Of a DNA stretch of 64,000 nucleotides, positions 55,520 to 63,224 are shown one piece after another. The notes under the pieces are model-generated. The model was not told the DNA's origin. It searched no databases and worked only from the letters and a program-made list of their open reading frames with translations. The translations under genes and the position numbers were made by a program. The stretch's first letter is position 1. Each line of letters starts with the position of its first letter. Source of the DNA: an uncultured Croceitalea sp. (GTDB lineage: Bacteria; Bacteroidota; Bacteroidia; Flavobacteriales; Flavobacteriaceae); NCBI GenBank assembly GCA_947494805.1, contig CANLWK010000004.1, positions 1-64,000 of the forward strand. Direction: 5' to 3'.

Positions 55520-55534
55520 TCGGGGTGGCAGGAT
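55520..55534 (-). repeat. possible tRNA 3' remnant (tRNA-Pro-like), left end of the right element
   Basis: TCGGGGTGGCAGGAT resembles the reverse complement of the 3' end of a bacterial tRNA-Pro gene and is followed by unrelated sequence. It lies between a terminator and a tandem integrase-type repeat, as an att relic would. The match is short and unproven. Confidence 0.35.
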
Positions 55535-55591
55535 GACAACCTTTCCACCGTATTCCTTCAAAAACCGAACCTGAGGGGATTTCTAAAAATC

Positions 55592-55613
55592 TTGTTCCCG
55601 AATTGTTCCCGAT
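55592..55613. repeat. tandem 11-bp repeat pair near the end of the right element
   Basis: TTGTTCCCGAA then TTGTTCCCGAT, the same layout as the TTGTTTGCAAA/T pairs at the island ends but with a different sequence. No integrase gene lies beside it in the window. Confidence 0.5.
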
Positions 55614-55649
55614 TTCTTTGATTTAACTTGTGTTAAATTCTAGGCAAAG

Positions 55650-55690
55650 ATATACAAACCAAAAATGCAAAACAACTTAAACCCTAATAA
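55650..55690 (-). promoter_or_regulatory. possible housekeeping promoter for tRNA-Arg
   Basis: The minus strand carries TATCTTTG (55653-55660), matching the Bacteroidota -7 box TAnnTTTG, with a TTG-containing stretch about 20 bases upstream. It lies between the RteC stop and the tRNA gene. It would have to read through the hairpin at 55491-55518, which weakens the call. Confidence 0.25.
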
Positions 55691-55739
55691 ATTAGCGGCA
55701 TTCCAAAGGTTGTTAAACCTCTGAAAATGTGGCAATTGA

Positions 55740-56570
55740 TTAAATATCTTCCTTATCCATTCGGAATAATAAACTAGCCGACAACTCGTCCAAAAACTTG
55801 GTACGGCTCTTTTTTCTCGCTTTGATTTCGGAGTATGTCTTATAGAAATCCTTCAAATCAAAATCAAAGATTTCTTGAAATCGGGTGACGATTTCTTTCA
55901 ACTCAATGTTTCCATTGTTGATGGACCTTGTATGATTAAGTGCATAGATAAGTTCGACCAAAGCTGCTTTGGAGGAAGTCCATTGAAACCCCTTCAAAAC
56001 GTTTTTGACTTTTGTACCATTGCGCCTATTCAGGTTCTTCAATCGTTCCTCTAAATACTTAATCAATCTTTTATTTGCCAACAGCTTGCCCAGAAGTAAA
56101 TCGTGGGAGGTACTAAAATCAGGGTCACGATAGTAGTATTTTGAAGTCGTGACATTGAACTTATTGAAATACGCCCTAGTAAAATAACGGTCGTCCAAAT
56201 ACATTCTCCCCTGCTCTATGTACTGGTTAAAGTCCATATTGACCGTAAAGAACCTATTGAGCTTGTTTAGCTTCTTGACAACAGCCTGCTTCTGAACGGT
56301 CTTATTTCCTTTGGGGAACTGCGCTTCAAACGACCTTAAATCGGAGAAATAAATTAAATTGGATAGGGGAATCTGCTTGGTCTCTTTAAAAAATTCTATT
56401 TCCAAACTCGGGTCTTTACAACCATTGGCAAGTACCATTTTCTTGAATTTGGACAATAGGTTTCTACATAGCACGATGGATAGGTCGGCTTGTTTGATAA
56501 TGTCCAATGTCGTTGAATGAATGCTTTCCAGTTCATTCAATAATTCTTGAGCTAGTATTTTCTTTTCCAT
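55740..56570 (-). CDS. rteC: RteC domain protein of a mobilizable element
   Basis: 276 residues with the RteC pattern (SNLIYFSDLRSFEAQFPKGN, HDLLLGKLLANKRLIKYLEERL, FQWTSSKAALVELIYALNHTRSINNG). In Bacteroides RteC activates excision genes of tetracycline-inducible elements. In Flavobacteriia, RteC-domain proteins accompany BfmA/relaxase/coupling genes on small mobilizable elements, as here. It is the last minus-strand gene of the module, 150 bases after the coupling-protein gene. The HTH-like C-terminus could bind DNA; the target is unknown. Confidence 0.85.
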   Translation of the reverse strand: MEKKILAQELLNELESIHSTTLDIIKQADLSIVLCRNLLSKFKKMVLANGCKDPSLEIEFFKETKQIPLSNLIYFSDLRSFEAQFPKGNKTVQKQAVVKKLNKLNRFFTVNMDFNQYIEQGRMYLDDRYFTRAYFNKFNVTTSKYYYRDPDFSTSHDLLLGKLLANKRLIKYLEERLKNLNRRNGTKVKNVLKGFQWTSSKAALVELIYALNHTRSINNGNIELKEIVTRFQEIFDFDLKDFYKTYSEIKARKKSRTKFLDELSASLLFRMDKEDI

Positions 56571-56720
56571 ACATCCCCATTTTGTATAAATTGAATGGCT
56601 TATTTATGTAGGGAGGTTGTTTACTTCTATGCATCTTATAACCAATTCCTTGAATTCTTTTTTAAAGAATTTACATCAAGAATTGTGCCTTTATCCCAAT
56701 GTTATAAGCACTTACGCCGT

Positions 56721-58304
56721 TTAGGAATCAAATATGGACTGTGCTTCCCGATGGATTTTATCAAAGTTTGCCTTTAATTCCTGTTCCGTGATTTCGATGG
56801 GTTCTGGAAGTTTTCTTTCAATGGTGGGCATTTTAAACCGTACTTTTTTATCCTTTCCATCGAAGAATACAACGAACTCTCCTTGTTTTAAACCATAAAA
56901 AGCATCGGCGCGTCTTTTGGCAACCTCCTTTTCCCCTTGGGTCACCCTGGTATCAAAATTCAGGGAATTGCCTTTACTGATGCTTCTGGTCTCTTTCTTT
57001 ACAATCTCAAAAAACCGTTCATAATATTTAGCGGTATCTGGGTCATTTGCCTTACCAAAAAATTGATAGGATAGATTGCTCAAAATGGCTTTGCTTGCTT
57101 TATCTCCATACATCATATCATTCTGTATCTTATCCTGAAGCACATAAATGGTCATTATATCATAGCTCCTTAAGGTGGCTGGGATACGATGCATATTCAA
57201 CAGTCTTAAGGTCGCTGCCTCTTCCATCAATAGAAAGGAAGAAAGTCGATTACGTTCGCTCATTTGCTTCGTAATCGAATGAATGATAGTGGCAATCACG
57301 GGTGACAAAGAAGTTTCCTTTTTAGGGTTGTTCACCACTGAAATTATGGAAGGGGTATCGATATGATTCACATCTAACGGCACTTCATCCGCAGATAATA
57401 CCATAAATATCTTTTGTGTACTTATCTTCTTAAAGGCATTGGCCAATGTACTACTCACGCCTGCGGTCTGTCGGTCAGAATCCACACCACTGATAAAGGC
57501 ATCCGCCATTGCCTTAGCGGTCACATTTGCGCTTAGAAAATCAACCAATTCTTCTGTGGTCAGATGCTGGTATAGGGCAATCATATGGGGTATGGTACAA
57601 TAATCGGGATAGTTCTCCTTCAATCGCCAAATCATACCCCCAATCAATCCTTCTACGGCATCATTGAAAAATTTTGATGTTCCCGTACTTCCCGATTCTT
57701 TTAGCTCCAATAGGTTCTCCAAAAGCACCCGTGAGATTTCGTGGACACTTTCTTCATCGGGAATATAATGCGGTGCTATCGGGTTCACCCTGTTATATAT
57801 TGGGTCAAAGGAAATGATGTAAAACTGTCTATCCGTTTGTGTAAAAATAGGATAGGCCATTTCGGTAATTTCAAAATTCTTGTAATCGTGCATCACCCCA
57901 CAAAACCCAAATCTGCTCAAATGGTCGAACAGATTGTACACCACACTTTCCGTTTTTCCGCTCCCAGCGGAACCAATGATGGATATGCCCCGTCGGATAT
58001 TATCCAACTTCAAACGATACCCTTTTGTATCTAAGATGACCCTGTATTTTTCATTGATATTGCTTTTGGTTTCTTCCTTGGCCACAAAAACAAACAATAG
58101 AATAGCCGCGAACAAAAGCGGCAATCCTCCATATAAAACCAGCCTTAGAAATTGATGGAAGGGAACATTGGTTATGACTAATACCCCAGCCAATACCAAA
58201 AGCACCACCACGATATAGAATCCTTTTCTAAAGAATCGGATGAGAAGAAATTCCAGTACCAAAGCTGAAACCAAAATCGTAATAAAGAGACCTATATTTT
58301 CCAT
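56721..58304 (-). CDS. type IV coupling protein, VirD4/TraG-like (BfmC-type)
   Basis: 527 residues from the ATG at 58304; the frame extends to 58328. Two membrane segments at the N-terminus (LFITILVSALVLEFLLIRF and VVVLLVLAGVLVITN, with a third near LLFAAILLFVFVA) are followed by a VirD4-type ATPase. The Walker A motif is IIGSAGSGKTES at about residue 115. The C-domain includes SSFLLMEEAATLRLLNMHRIP and IYVLQDKIQNDMMYG. It brings the relaxosome to the mating pore of a helper element. No pore genes are in the window, so the element is mobilizable rather than self-transmissible. It is 16 bases after the relaxase stop. Confidence 0.9.
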   Translation of the reverse strand: MENIGLFITILVSALVLEFLLIRFFRKGFYIVVVLLVLAGVLVITNVPFHQFLRLVLYGGLPLLFAAILLFVFVAKEETKSNINEKYRVILDTKGYRLKLDNIRRGISIIGSAGSGKTESVVYNLFDHLSRFGFCGVMHDYKNFEITEMAYPIFTQTDRQFYIISFDPIYNRVNPIAPHYIPDEESVHEISRVLLENLLELKESGSTGTSKFFNDAVEGLIGGMIWRLKENYPDYCTIPHMIALYQHLTTEELVDFLSANVTAKAMADAFISGVDSDRQTAGVSSTLANAFKKISTQKIFMVLSADEVPLDVNHIDTPSIISVVNNPKKETSLSPVIATIIHSITKQMSERNRLSSFLLMEEAATLRLLNMHRIPATLRSYDIMTIYVLQDKIQNDMMYGDKASKAILSNLSYQFFGKANDPDTAKYYERFFEIVKKETRSISKGNSLNFDTRVTQGEKEVAKRRADAFYGLKQGEFVVFFDGKDKKVRFKMPTIERKLPEPIEITEQELKANFDKIHREAQSIFDS

Positions 58305-58320
58305 AATACTTGTTCTTATG

Positions 58321-59400
58321 TTACACACCTATCGAGCCTGATTGAATCGCCCTATCCAATCCCTTTTTGAGTTTATTGAATGCTTTGATGGCCAACTGAA
58401 CTTTATTGGTGGGTATACTGGGGACATTTAAACCTGTTCTTTCAAATAGTTTAAATGCAACCCCTTTAGTGTTGGTAGGTATTCCCAATTTGTGAAGTGC
58501 CTTAATCGTAATTTCTTTTTCTCGAGTAGGCAATCCAGCAACAATTGCAAAAAACTTTACAGGATCTTTCCTGTAGAGTTTTTTGGTATTATACTTTTGA
58601 ATAAATGTCCTTTGATAATCAAAAATCTTGTCAAATCTCTTCTCAGACGCCTCAAAAAATTTATCACGGTCAAAACCTTGTTTTTGTTCTTTACCATTAA
58701 GAATTGTGGTATTTCGACGATGCTGAGAATTAGGAGAAAGGCTATAGGTATTGGTAACATCTTTTCGACTGACGATGATATGGATATGCGTCTGCATCCC
58801 TTCTTTTTTCATTCCTTCGGTCAAGATTTTGCCGTCAACTTTATAAGGAGCTTCGGCAATCAGTCTATCAATTTCACGCTGTGTTTTTCTGGCACTTCCC
58901 TTTAACTCTCCACTATTAATTTTAGCGAGGTCGTTCTTAAGTTTTGCAATTCTTTTTCGATAAGGTTCATTGGCTTTTACCTTTTTTTCGAAGCCCCTAT
59001 ACGTCCGTTCGTGTTCAATTTTTGCATAGTACTTTATGTCATCTACCGTAACTTTTCTGTCCCTATAAAAGGACGCTGCATAATCCTTCATCAATTCCCT
59101 GGTATACTTGCGAAGCAATACAGGGTCATTATTGATATGTTTGAGTTCCTTGGCACTAGGACTCACCACAATGGAATAAAACTTCGGGTCTCGTTTTTTC
59201 AGCTTTTTGGTGTTCCCGTCAATCTCGGAAATGACAATTTCGGGACTGATTTGATTGTTGTTCTGGTCAAAAAAATGTTCCTGTAACTCTGGATGTTTCC
59301 CTTCATTTTCCTTTTCCAAATAGTTGACATAATCGGTTACGCTACTGTTATAGGTCTCGAAGTTTTCTCCAATCTTTTGGGGTGTGATATTGATATGCAT
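58321..59400 (-). CDS. relaxase/mobilization protein (DUF5712/MobB-like)
   Basis: 359 residues. The two-histidine metal motif is present in MQTHIHIIVSRKD (about residue 210). The N-terminal part has conserved Tyr residues (TDYVNYLEKENEG, FYRDRKVTVDDIKYYAKIEHERTY) that could act as nicking tyrosines. The C-terminal helices (KFFAIVAGLPTREKEITIKALHKLGIP) follow. This matches the DUF5712-type mobilization proteins next to BfmA in Bacteroidota. It nicks the transfer origin and pilots DNA. The start shares one base with the bfmA stop, indicating coupled translation. Confidence 0.87.
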   Translation of the reverse strand: MHINITPQKIGENFETYNSSVTDYVNYLEKENEGKHPELQEHFFDQNNNQISPEIVISEIDGNTKKLKKRDPKFYSIVVSPSAKELKHINNDPVLLRKYTRELMKDYAASFYRDRKVTVDDIKYYAKIEHERTYRGFEKKVKANEPYRKRIAKLKNDLAKINSGELKGSARKTQREIDRLIAEAPYKVDGKILTEGMKKEGMQTHIHIIVSRKDVTNTYSLSPNSQHRRNTTILNGKEQKQGFDRDKFFEASEKRFDKIFDYQRTFIQKYNTKKLYRKDPVKFFAIVAGLPTREKEITIKALHKLGIPTNTKGVAFKLFERTGLNVPSIPTNKVQLAIKAFNKLKKGLDRAIQSGSIGV

Positions 59401-59963
59401 TACGTATTGTTTTTTAATGTTCTCTTGAACTTTTCCAGTTCTGATTTGGAAATGTTCAGTCTTAAATATTCCTTTCCAAAATTGCCTTTTACCAGCTCTA
59501 CATTGCCCAAAATATGTCCATAGTCCCTAGCTAGATTTTGCATCTTTTCGGACAGTCGTTCGTATCGAATTTTGGGGACGGTGATTTCAATTTCAGCAAC
59601 CAAATCCTTTTCTTTTTCCACTCTTTTCTTCTCTTTTCTTACAGGCTTTTTGTCCTTTATATTCTCACCAAAAAGTGAAAGCAGCATTGCATTATTAGGC
59701 TTGGTCTGGTTGATTTCGATGTCCCTGATAATGGCAATGGTGGCCTCGTTCCGTTTGATGGAGGTATCGGTACGTGCTCGGTTTTTAAGTATTTCCTGAA
59801 TGATACTTTTGGCAAACTTTTGGGATGGATTCAGCCCGTGCCACTCAAAAAAGTCCATTATAGATTCCAAACACTCTGAATAGGATTTCGCCATTTTCTT
59901 GGAGAATGCCCTAAACCTTTTCACGGTGCTTTCCTTAAAGCGCATCGATTTGAATCCGTCCAT
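59400..59963 (-). CDS. bfmA: BfmA/BtgA family mobilization protein
   Basis: 187 residues from the ATG at 59963; a GTG at 59969 is less likely. The N-terminus (FKESTVKRFRAFSKKMAKSYSECLESIMDFFEWHGLNPSQ) is the family hallmark, resembling a ribbon-helix-helix or helical DNA-binding head. The central part is Lys/Glu-rich, and the C-terminal segment folds as a beta-alpha-beta. BfmA helps the relaxase at oriT. Its start codon lies within a palindrome (59963-59971) that is repeated 43 bp upstream, suggesting it binds its own promoter/oriT region. Confidence 0.87.
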   Translation of the reverse strand: MDGFKSMRFKESTVKRFRAFSKKMAKSYSECLESIMDFFEWHGLNPSQKFAKSIIQEILKNRARTDTSIKRNEATIAIIRDIEINQTKPNNAMLLSLFGENIKDKKPVRKEKKRVEKEKDLVAEIEITVPKIRYERLSEKMQNLARDYGHILGNVELVKGNFGKEYLRLNISKSELEKFKRTLKNNT

Positions 59964-60014
59964 TGTCACAATATTTTTCCCTGTTTATGGGGCTTTCCAT
60001 TTGATTTGTCACAA
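59963..60014. promoter_or_regulatory. paired palindrome control region, copy C (intact bfmA)
   Basis: TTGTCACAA at 59963, overlapping the bfmA start codon, and TTGTCACAA at 60006 lie exactly 43 bp apart, with TTTATGGGGCTTTCCA between them. Copy A (39303/39346) has the same sequence and spacing. Confidence 0.65.
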
Positions 60015-60090
60015 TCCTTCAATCTTCCAATATTGAAGAAATCTTCATCAACACTTGTGTTTATGGGCCTTTGCGTAGCAAATCAAACTC

Positions 60091-60121
60091 GTAGCGTCGC
60101 TTTAGCGCGCTACCCTCTTGC
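60091..60121 (+). other. oriT-like hairpin plus CCTCTTGC, copy C
   Basis: The 23-nt hairpin and CCTCTTGC lie 128 bases upstream of the bfmA start, where transfer origins of BfmA systems are expected. A further 10-bp inverted repeat follows (TCCTTTTCGC at 60125, complement at 60193). The rest of the spacer to 60329 shows no gene. Confidence 0.6.
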
Positions 60122-60329
60122 TATTCCTTTTCGCCCGCACACGGACGAAAAACAATACAAATACCAAGGTATTCGCTGGCTCTTGGTTTGATGCGAAAAG
60201 GATTGGTTTTAAGAAAGTTGAACAAGGGATTTTAGCGTATTCTTAGGGGATGTTTCTTTTTGTTGAATATGCATCAAAGAAAAAAGGACAGTCGTAAAAC
60301 TGCCCTTTCAAATTGTCCATCTATATGGT

Positions 60330-60527
60330 TTAAATATTGAATACGTAATCATAGGAATATAGATTACGTTGTGCTTCCTGTTCTAAAAGCGATTGGTAAT
60401 TGATGTTATTTCTTTTAGCAAATCGCTTTAACTCCGAACCGTATTTACTTTCAATATCGGACTTTGATACCGAAAGCAAATACTCTTGTGTATCGCTGTC
60501 CAAATTGGTGAAGTTTAAATAAATCAT
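60330..60527 (-). CDS. small conserved-type mobile-element protein
   Basis: 65 residues from the ATG at 60527 (MIYLNFTNLDSDTQEYLLS); the longer frame to 60578 overlaps the RadC gene and starts poorly. Helical and mildly acidic at the N-terminus (SKSDIESKYGSELKRFAKRNNINYQSLLEQEA). Small proteins of this kind sit next to RadC genes on flavobacterial elements. Function unknown; it begins 10 bases after the RadC stop. Confidence 0.65.
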   Translation of the reverse strand: MIYLNFTNLDSDTQEYLLSVSKSDIESKYGSELKRFAKRNNINYQSLLEQEAQRNLYSYDYVFNI

Positions 60528-60537
60528 AACCCAAATT

Positions 60538-60987
60538 TTACAGCAGTCCTTCGTCTGCAAAACTGAAATATTCCGCATTGGGCGTTATGATAATATGGTC
60601 TAAAACCACGATGTCAAAAAAGGCTGTGGCAGCTTTTATCTTCTTTGTTAGGCTCTTATCGGATGCGCTTGGGACAAGTGTCCCGCTCGGGTGGTTATGG
60701 GTCAAAATAATTCCCACGGCAAGGCTTTTTAAAATCACCGCCAGTAGTAATCGTAAGTCTACGGGCGTACCTGTAATGCCCCCTTTTGAAAGTTCAAATA
60801 CTCCCTTGACCTTATTCCCATTGTTCAGTAATAGTACCTTAAAACTTTCGTGGGCTGCAATGGTGTCTTTATCCCAATAATCATATATAAATGTCGCTGC
60901 ACTTTGGGACCCTTTTATCTTTATCCATTTATCGGATTTTATCCTGTCTTTGTAACTAATCTTTATTTCGTTAACTTGCTCTCTCAT
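60538..60987 (-). CDS. RadC-family JAB/MPN domain protein
   Basis: 149 residues comprising only the JAB1/MPN domain of RadC (FKVLLLNNGNKVKGVFELSKGG), with the metal motif HNHPSG-x5-PSASD at about residues 96-111; the N-terminal helix-hairpin-helix of chromosomal RadC is missing. Short RadC proteins like this are standard on plasmids and integrative elements, often with SSB as here. The biochemical role is not settled. It is downstream of the SSB gene, separated by a terminator. Confidence 0.9.
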   Translation of the reverse strand: MREQVNEIKISYKDRIKSDKWIKIKGSQSAATFIYDYWDKDTIAAHESFKVLLLNNGNKVKGVFELSKGGITGTPVDLRLLLAVILKSLAVGIILTHNHPSGTLVPSASDKSLTKKIKAATAFFDIVVLDHIIITPNAEYFSFADEGLL

Positions 60988-61015
60988 TGTTATCTATTTT
61001 ACGTTAATAATGAAA

Positions 61016-61051
61016 AAAGAGGGCGTAACTTTCGACGGTGTCGCCCTCTTT
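61016..61051 (-). terminator. intrinsic terminator after ssb
   Basis: 10-bp stem AAAGAGGGCG / CGCCCTCTTT with a 16-nt loop and a T run on the minus strand, between the SSB stop and the RadC gene. Confidence 0.8.
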
Positions 61052-61074
61052 ACTTTTTGTAAAACGGCTACCGA

Positions 61075-61581
61075 TTAGGCAGCTTTTTGATTGCTTTTGG
61101 AAGCGTTTTTCCGTGTACTTCCCTTGGAAGTATTGCCCTTCTGAACTGTGGTGGTTTCCTCCTTCGAGGATGTAGCGACCGATCCGTTTTCCTGAGTGTC
61201 CACCGCTTCGGGTTTCACTGGGATTTCGTTTACTGAACTATCCTCATTTCGCGACCCCAATAATAAAATTTCACTCGCAACGATTTCGGTTACATAACAT
61301 TTGACCCCCATTTCATTGGTATAGCTTCGGGAGATCAATTTCCCTTCGATAGCGATTTCTTTTCCCTTGTGGGCATACTGTTCGATAATGTCCGCTTTTT
61401 TGTCCCAAGCGACCACATAATGCCATTGGGTGGACTGCACTTTTTCACCCTGTGCATTTCTGTAATACTCATTGGTGGCCATGGAAAATCGGGCCAATTT
61501 GTTCCCATTTTCGAGGTTGGTGATTTTAGGCTCATTGCCTACGTTTCCGATCAATTGAACTTTGTTTCTCATTGTACTCAT
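61075..61581 (-). CDS. ssb: single-stranded DNA-binding protein of the mobile element
   Basis: 168 residues. The OB-fold is clear (MRNKVQLIGNVGNEPKITN, GNKLARFSMATNE, STQWHYVVAWDKKADIIEQY, GKEIAIEGKLISRSYTNEMG). The C-terminal tail is Ser/Thr/Lys-rich (TTTVQKGNTSKGSTRKNASK) and lacks the usual acidic DDDIPF end, so it may not contact the host SSB partners. Element-borne SSBs protect the transferred single strand. The start at 61581 is used; an ATG at 61572 is also possible. Confidence 0.92.
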   Translation of the reverse strand: MSTMRNKVQLIGNVGNEPKITNLENGNKLARFSMATNEYYRNAQGEKVQSTQWHYVVAWDKKADIIEQYAHKGKEIAIEGKLISRSYTNEMGVKCYVTEIVASEILLLGSRNEDSSVNEIPVKPEAVDTQENGSVATSSKEETTTVQKGNTSKGSTRKNASKSNQKAA

Positions 61582-61623
61582 GACTTAAAAATTTAAACTA
61601 TTAGAATTTCGATTTTGCCTTAT

Positions 61624-61758
61624 TCACAAGGCCTTTAAAACTGATTTACTTATTATATCCAGAGCGTTTTCCTTTTTTTGATTTTTTAACTTCCGTATCG
61701 CTTCTGTTTTATTGTTTCTGTATGATTTCATCTTTTTTGTTTTTGATTTACTTCCCAT
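61624..61758 (-). CDS. possible small basic protein (44 residues)
   Basis: An ATG at 61758 opens a 44-residue frame that is very Lys-rich (MGSKSKTKKMKSYRNNKTEA, then a helical end NALDIISKSVLKAL). It lies upstream of ssb in the 471-base spacer of the element. No family is recognised, and a chance frame cannot be excluded. The remaining spacer to 62052 shows no other gene. Confidence 0.3.
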   Translation of the reverse strand: MGSKSKTKKMKSYRNNKTEAIRKLKNQKKENALDIISKSVLKAL

Positions 61759-62052
61759 AGAGCCGTCACTGTTACCTTTTTTTGATGCTGATGTGGATTC
61801 AATATTTAGGCTTTGAGGAGCGTATAAAAAGTGGAGAGAAGCGCAACGTCTTTATGCCGCAACTCACAGAATAAATGTTGTTGTTTTGCTATTTAAAAAA
61901 GGTACCCGTGCGGTACTGAACCAAGAGTAATTCAAAAGCGGAAATGGTGAAGTTTAGAAATCATAGGAAGTGATATAAAATGCAAATGGACTTCAATCAT
62001 TCCTATTTTCTTTGAGTTTGTTTATTGGTAAGTTCAATGCTGGAAATGCCCT

Positions 62053-62415
62053 GTGATTTGCCATGTAAACGACTTTGTAGTTCTGGTCGAAGAAGCCTCC
62101 AAACCACGTCATAGGTCACAATTGAATAGTGCAAAAGACGTTCTTTTGGAAAGCATGGATAATCCACCTTCGCTTTCGGAGCTTTCCACAGCCATTGGAT
62201 TTAATAGCACTGGACCCAAAAAAAGAATTCAGGGCTCTATTTGGTATTCCGGTCTTGAAATAGCCCCAAAACAAAAGGCTTGTTTTCAGCTCACAAACCA
62301 ATCAGTCCAAATGAGGCTACTGAATAAGAAGCAGGGTGGCAGGTGGGCTATGATAACCACAGTTCATTCACAAATGCCTTCTCAAAAGAATTTGGCTATC
62401 GCCCAAGCCAAATAA
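62053..62415 (+). pseudogene. decayed AraC family regulator
   Basis: The frame at 62116-62215 encodes NSAKDVLLESMDNPPSLSEL and STAIGFN, the start of an AraC-type HTH. After a frame change the next piece reads KKEFRALFGIPVLK, then QNKRLVFSSQ after an in-frame stop. After another frame change the piece GYDNHSSFTNAFSKEFGYRP with SQIS completes the second HTH. At least two frameshifts and several stops show it is not functional. It lies at the outer edge of the element. Confidence 0.75.
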
Positions 62416-62453
62416 GTTAGGTTACCTAATGTGATGCAATAACCGATTGCGTA

Positions 62454-63209
62454 CTAGCCAATAGGTAAAAAGGTTAATCCGATAAATAAAATATTGGTGG
62501 ACATATGTACTAGTAAGGGATATTCAAAACCAAAAGCTACTCGGGTGTATCCAGCAATAGTTGCACTAAACAATTGAGGTAGCGTTAATAGGGGCAACCA
62601 TAAAAGATTGATTGGACTTATTTCAAAATTAAAGATGTGTAGCCAAGCGAAACTTATACAAGAGAGGTAATAAATTAGTCTAAAGTGCTTTTGCCAAGAT
62701 CGCTGTGGAATTAATTTTATGCCTTTTCCGCTACTCACGCCGTATACAATCAACCCAAAAATTATTGCGATTATTACTCGGGACCAAAACGTATCATCTA
62801 TAAGGGATAATCGGCTTTTAAATACCGCTTTGGTAAGCACATAATAAGTGAATGCTCCTGAAGTTAAAGCAAAGTATGTTGGTTTAAATTTTAATGACAA
62901 TCTAAAAGTAATCTCTTCAAAAGTGGGTAAAACAAGGCCACCAACTATAAGCAATAGTAATGCATCAAATCGCTCGGTCATACTAGTTGTAGTCAGATTT
63001 TCAGGCTCATAAATAAACTGTAATAATGATGCGACCGTTATTGAGAAAACAACCTTTATAACAAAGAGACCAATGGTATCGTAAACCTTATGTTTTACAG
63101 TTTTTTCTACCGATGGGTTAGGCCTAGGGGACTTAATGAAATTCGACAAATCTCTAATTAGAGACCAGTAGTATTTTGGTCTGATGAATGGATAAGATGT
63201 CAGCATCAT
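62454..63209 (-). CDS. CPBP family intramembrane metalloprotease
   Basis: 251 residues with about seven hydrophobic helices. The family motifs are visible: EEITFR (EExxxR), FAWLHIFNF (FxxxH) and a last conserved His in YPLLVHMSTNILF. CPBP (CAAX-protease/Abi) proteins cut membrane substrates or act in self-immunity; the substrate here is unknown. It begins 16 bases after the serine hydrolase stop and is probably co-transcribed with it. Confidence 0.85.
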   Translation of the reverse strand: MMLTSYPFIRPKYYWSLIRDLSNFIKSPRPNPSVEKTVKHKVYDTIGLFVIKVVFSITVASLLQFIYEPENLTTTSMTERFDALLLLIVGGLVLPTFEEITFRLSLKFKPTYFALTSGAFTYYVLTKAVFKSRLSLIDDTFWSRVIIAIIFGLIVYGVSSGKGIKLIPQRSWQKHFRLIYYLSCISFAWLHIFNFEISPINLLWLPLLTLPQLFSATIAGYTRVAFGFEYPLLVHMSTNILFIGLTFLPIG

Positions 63210-63224
63210 TGTGTTATTTAATGG

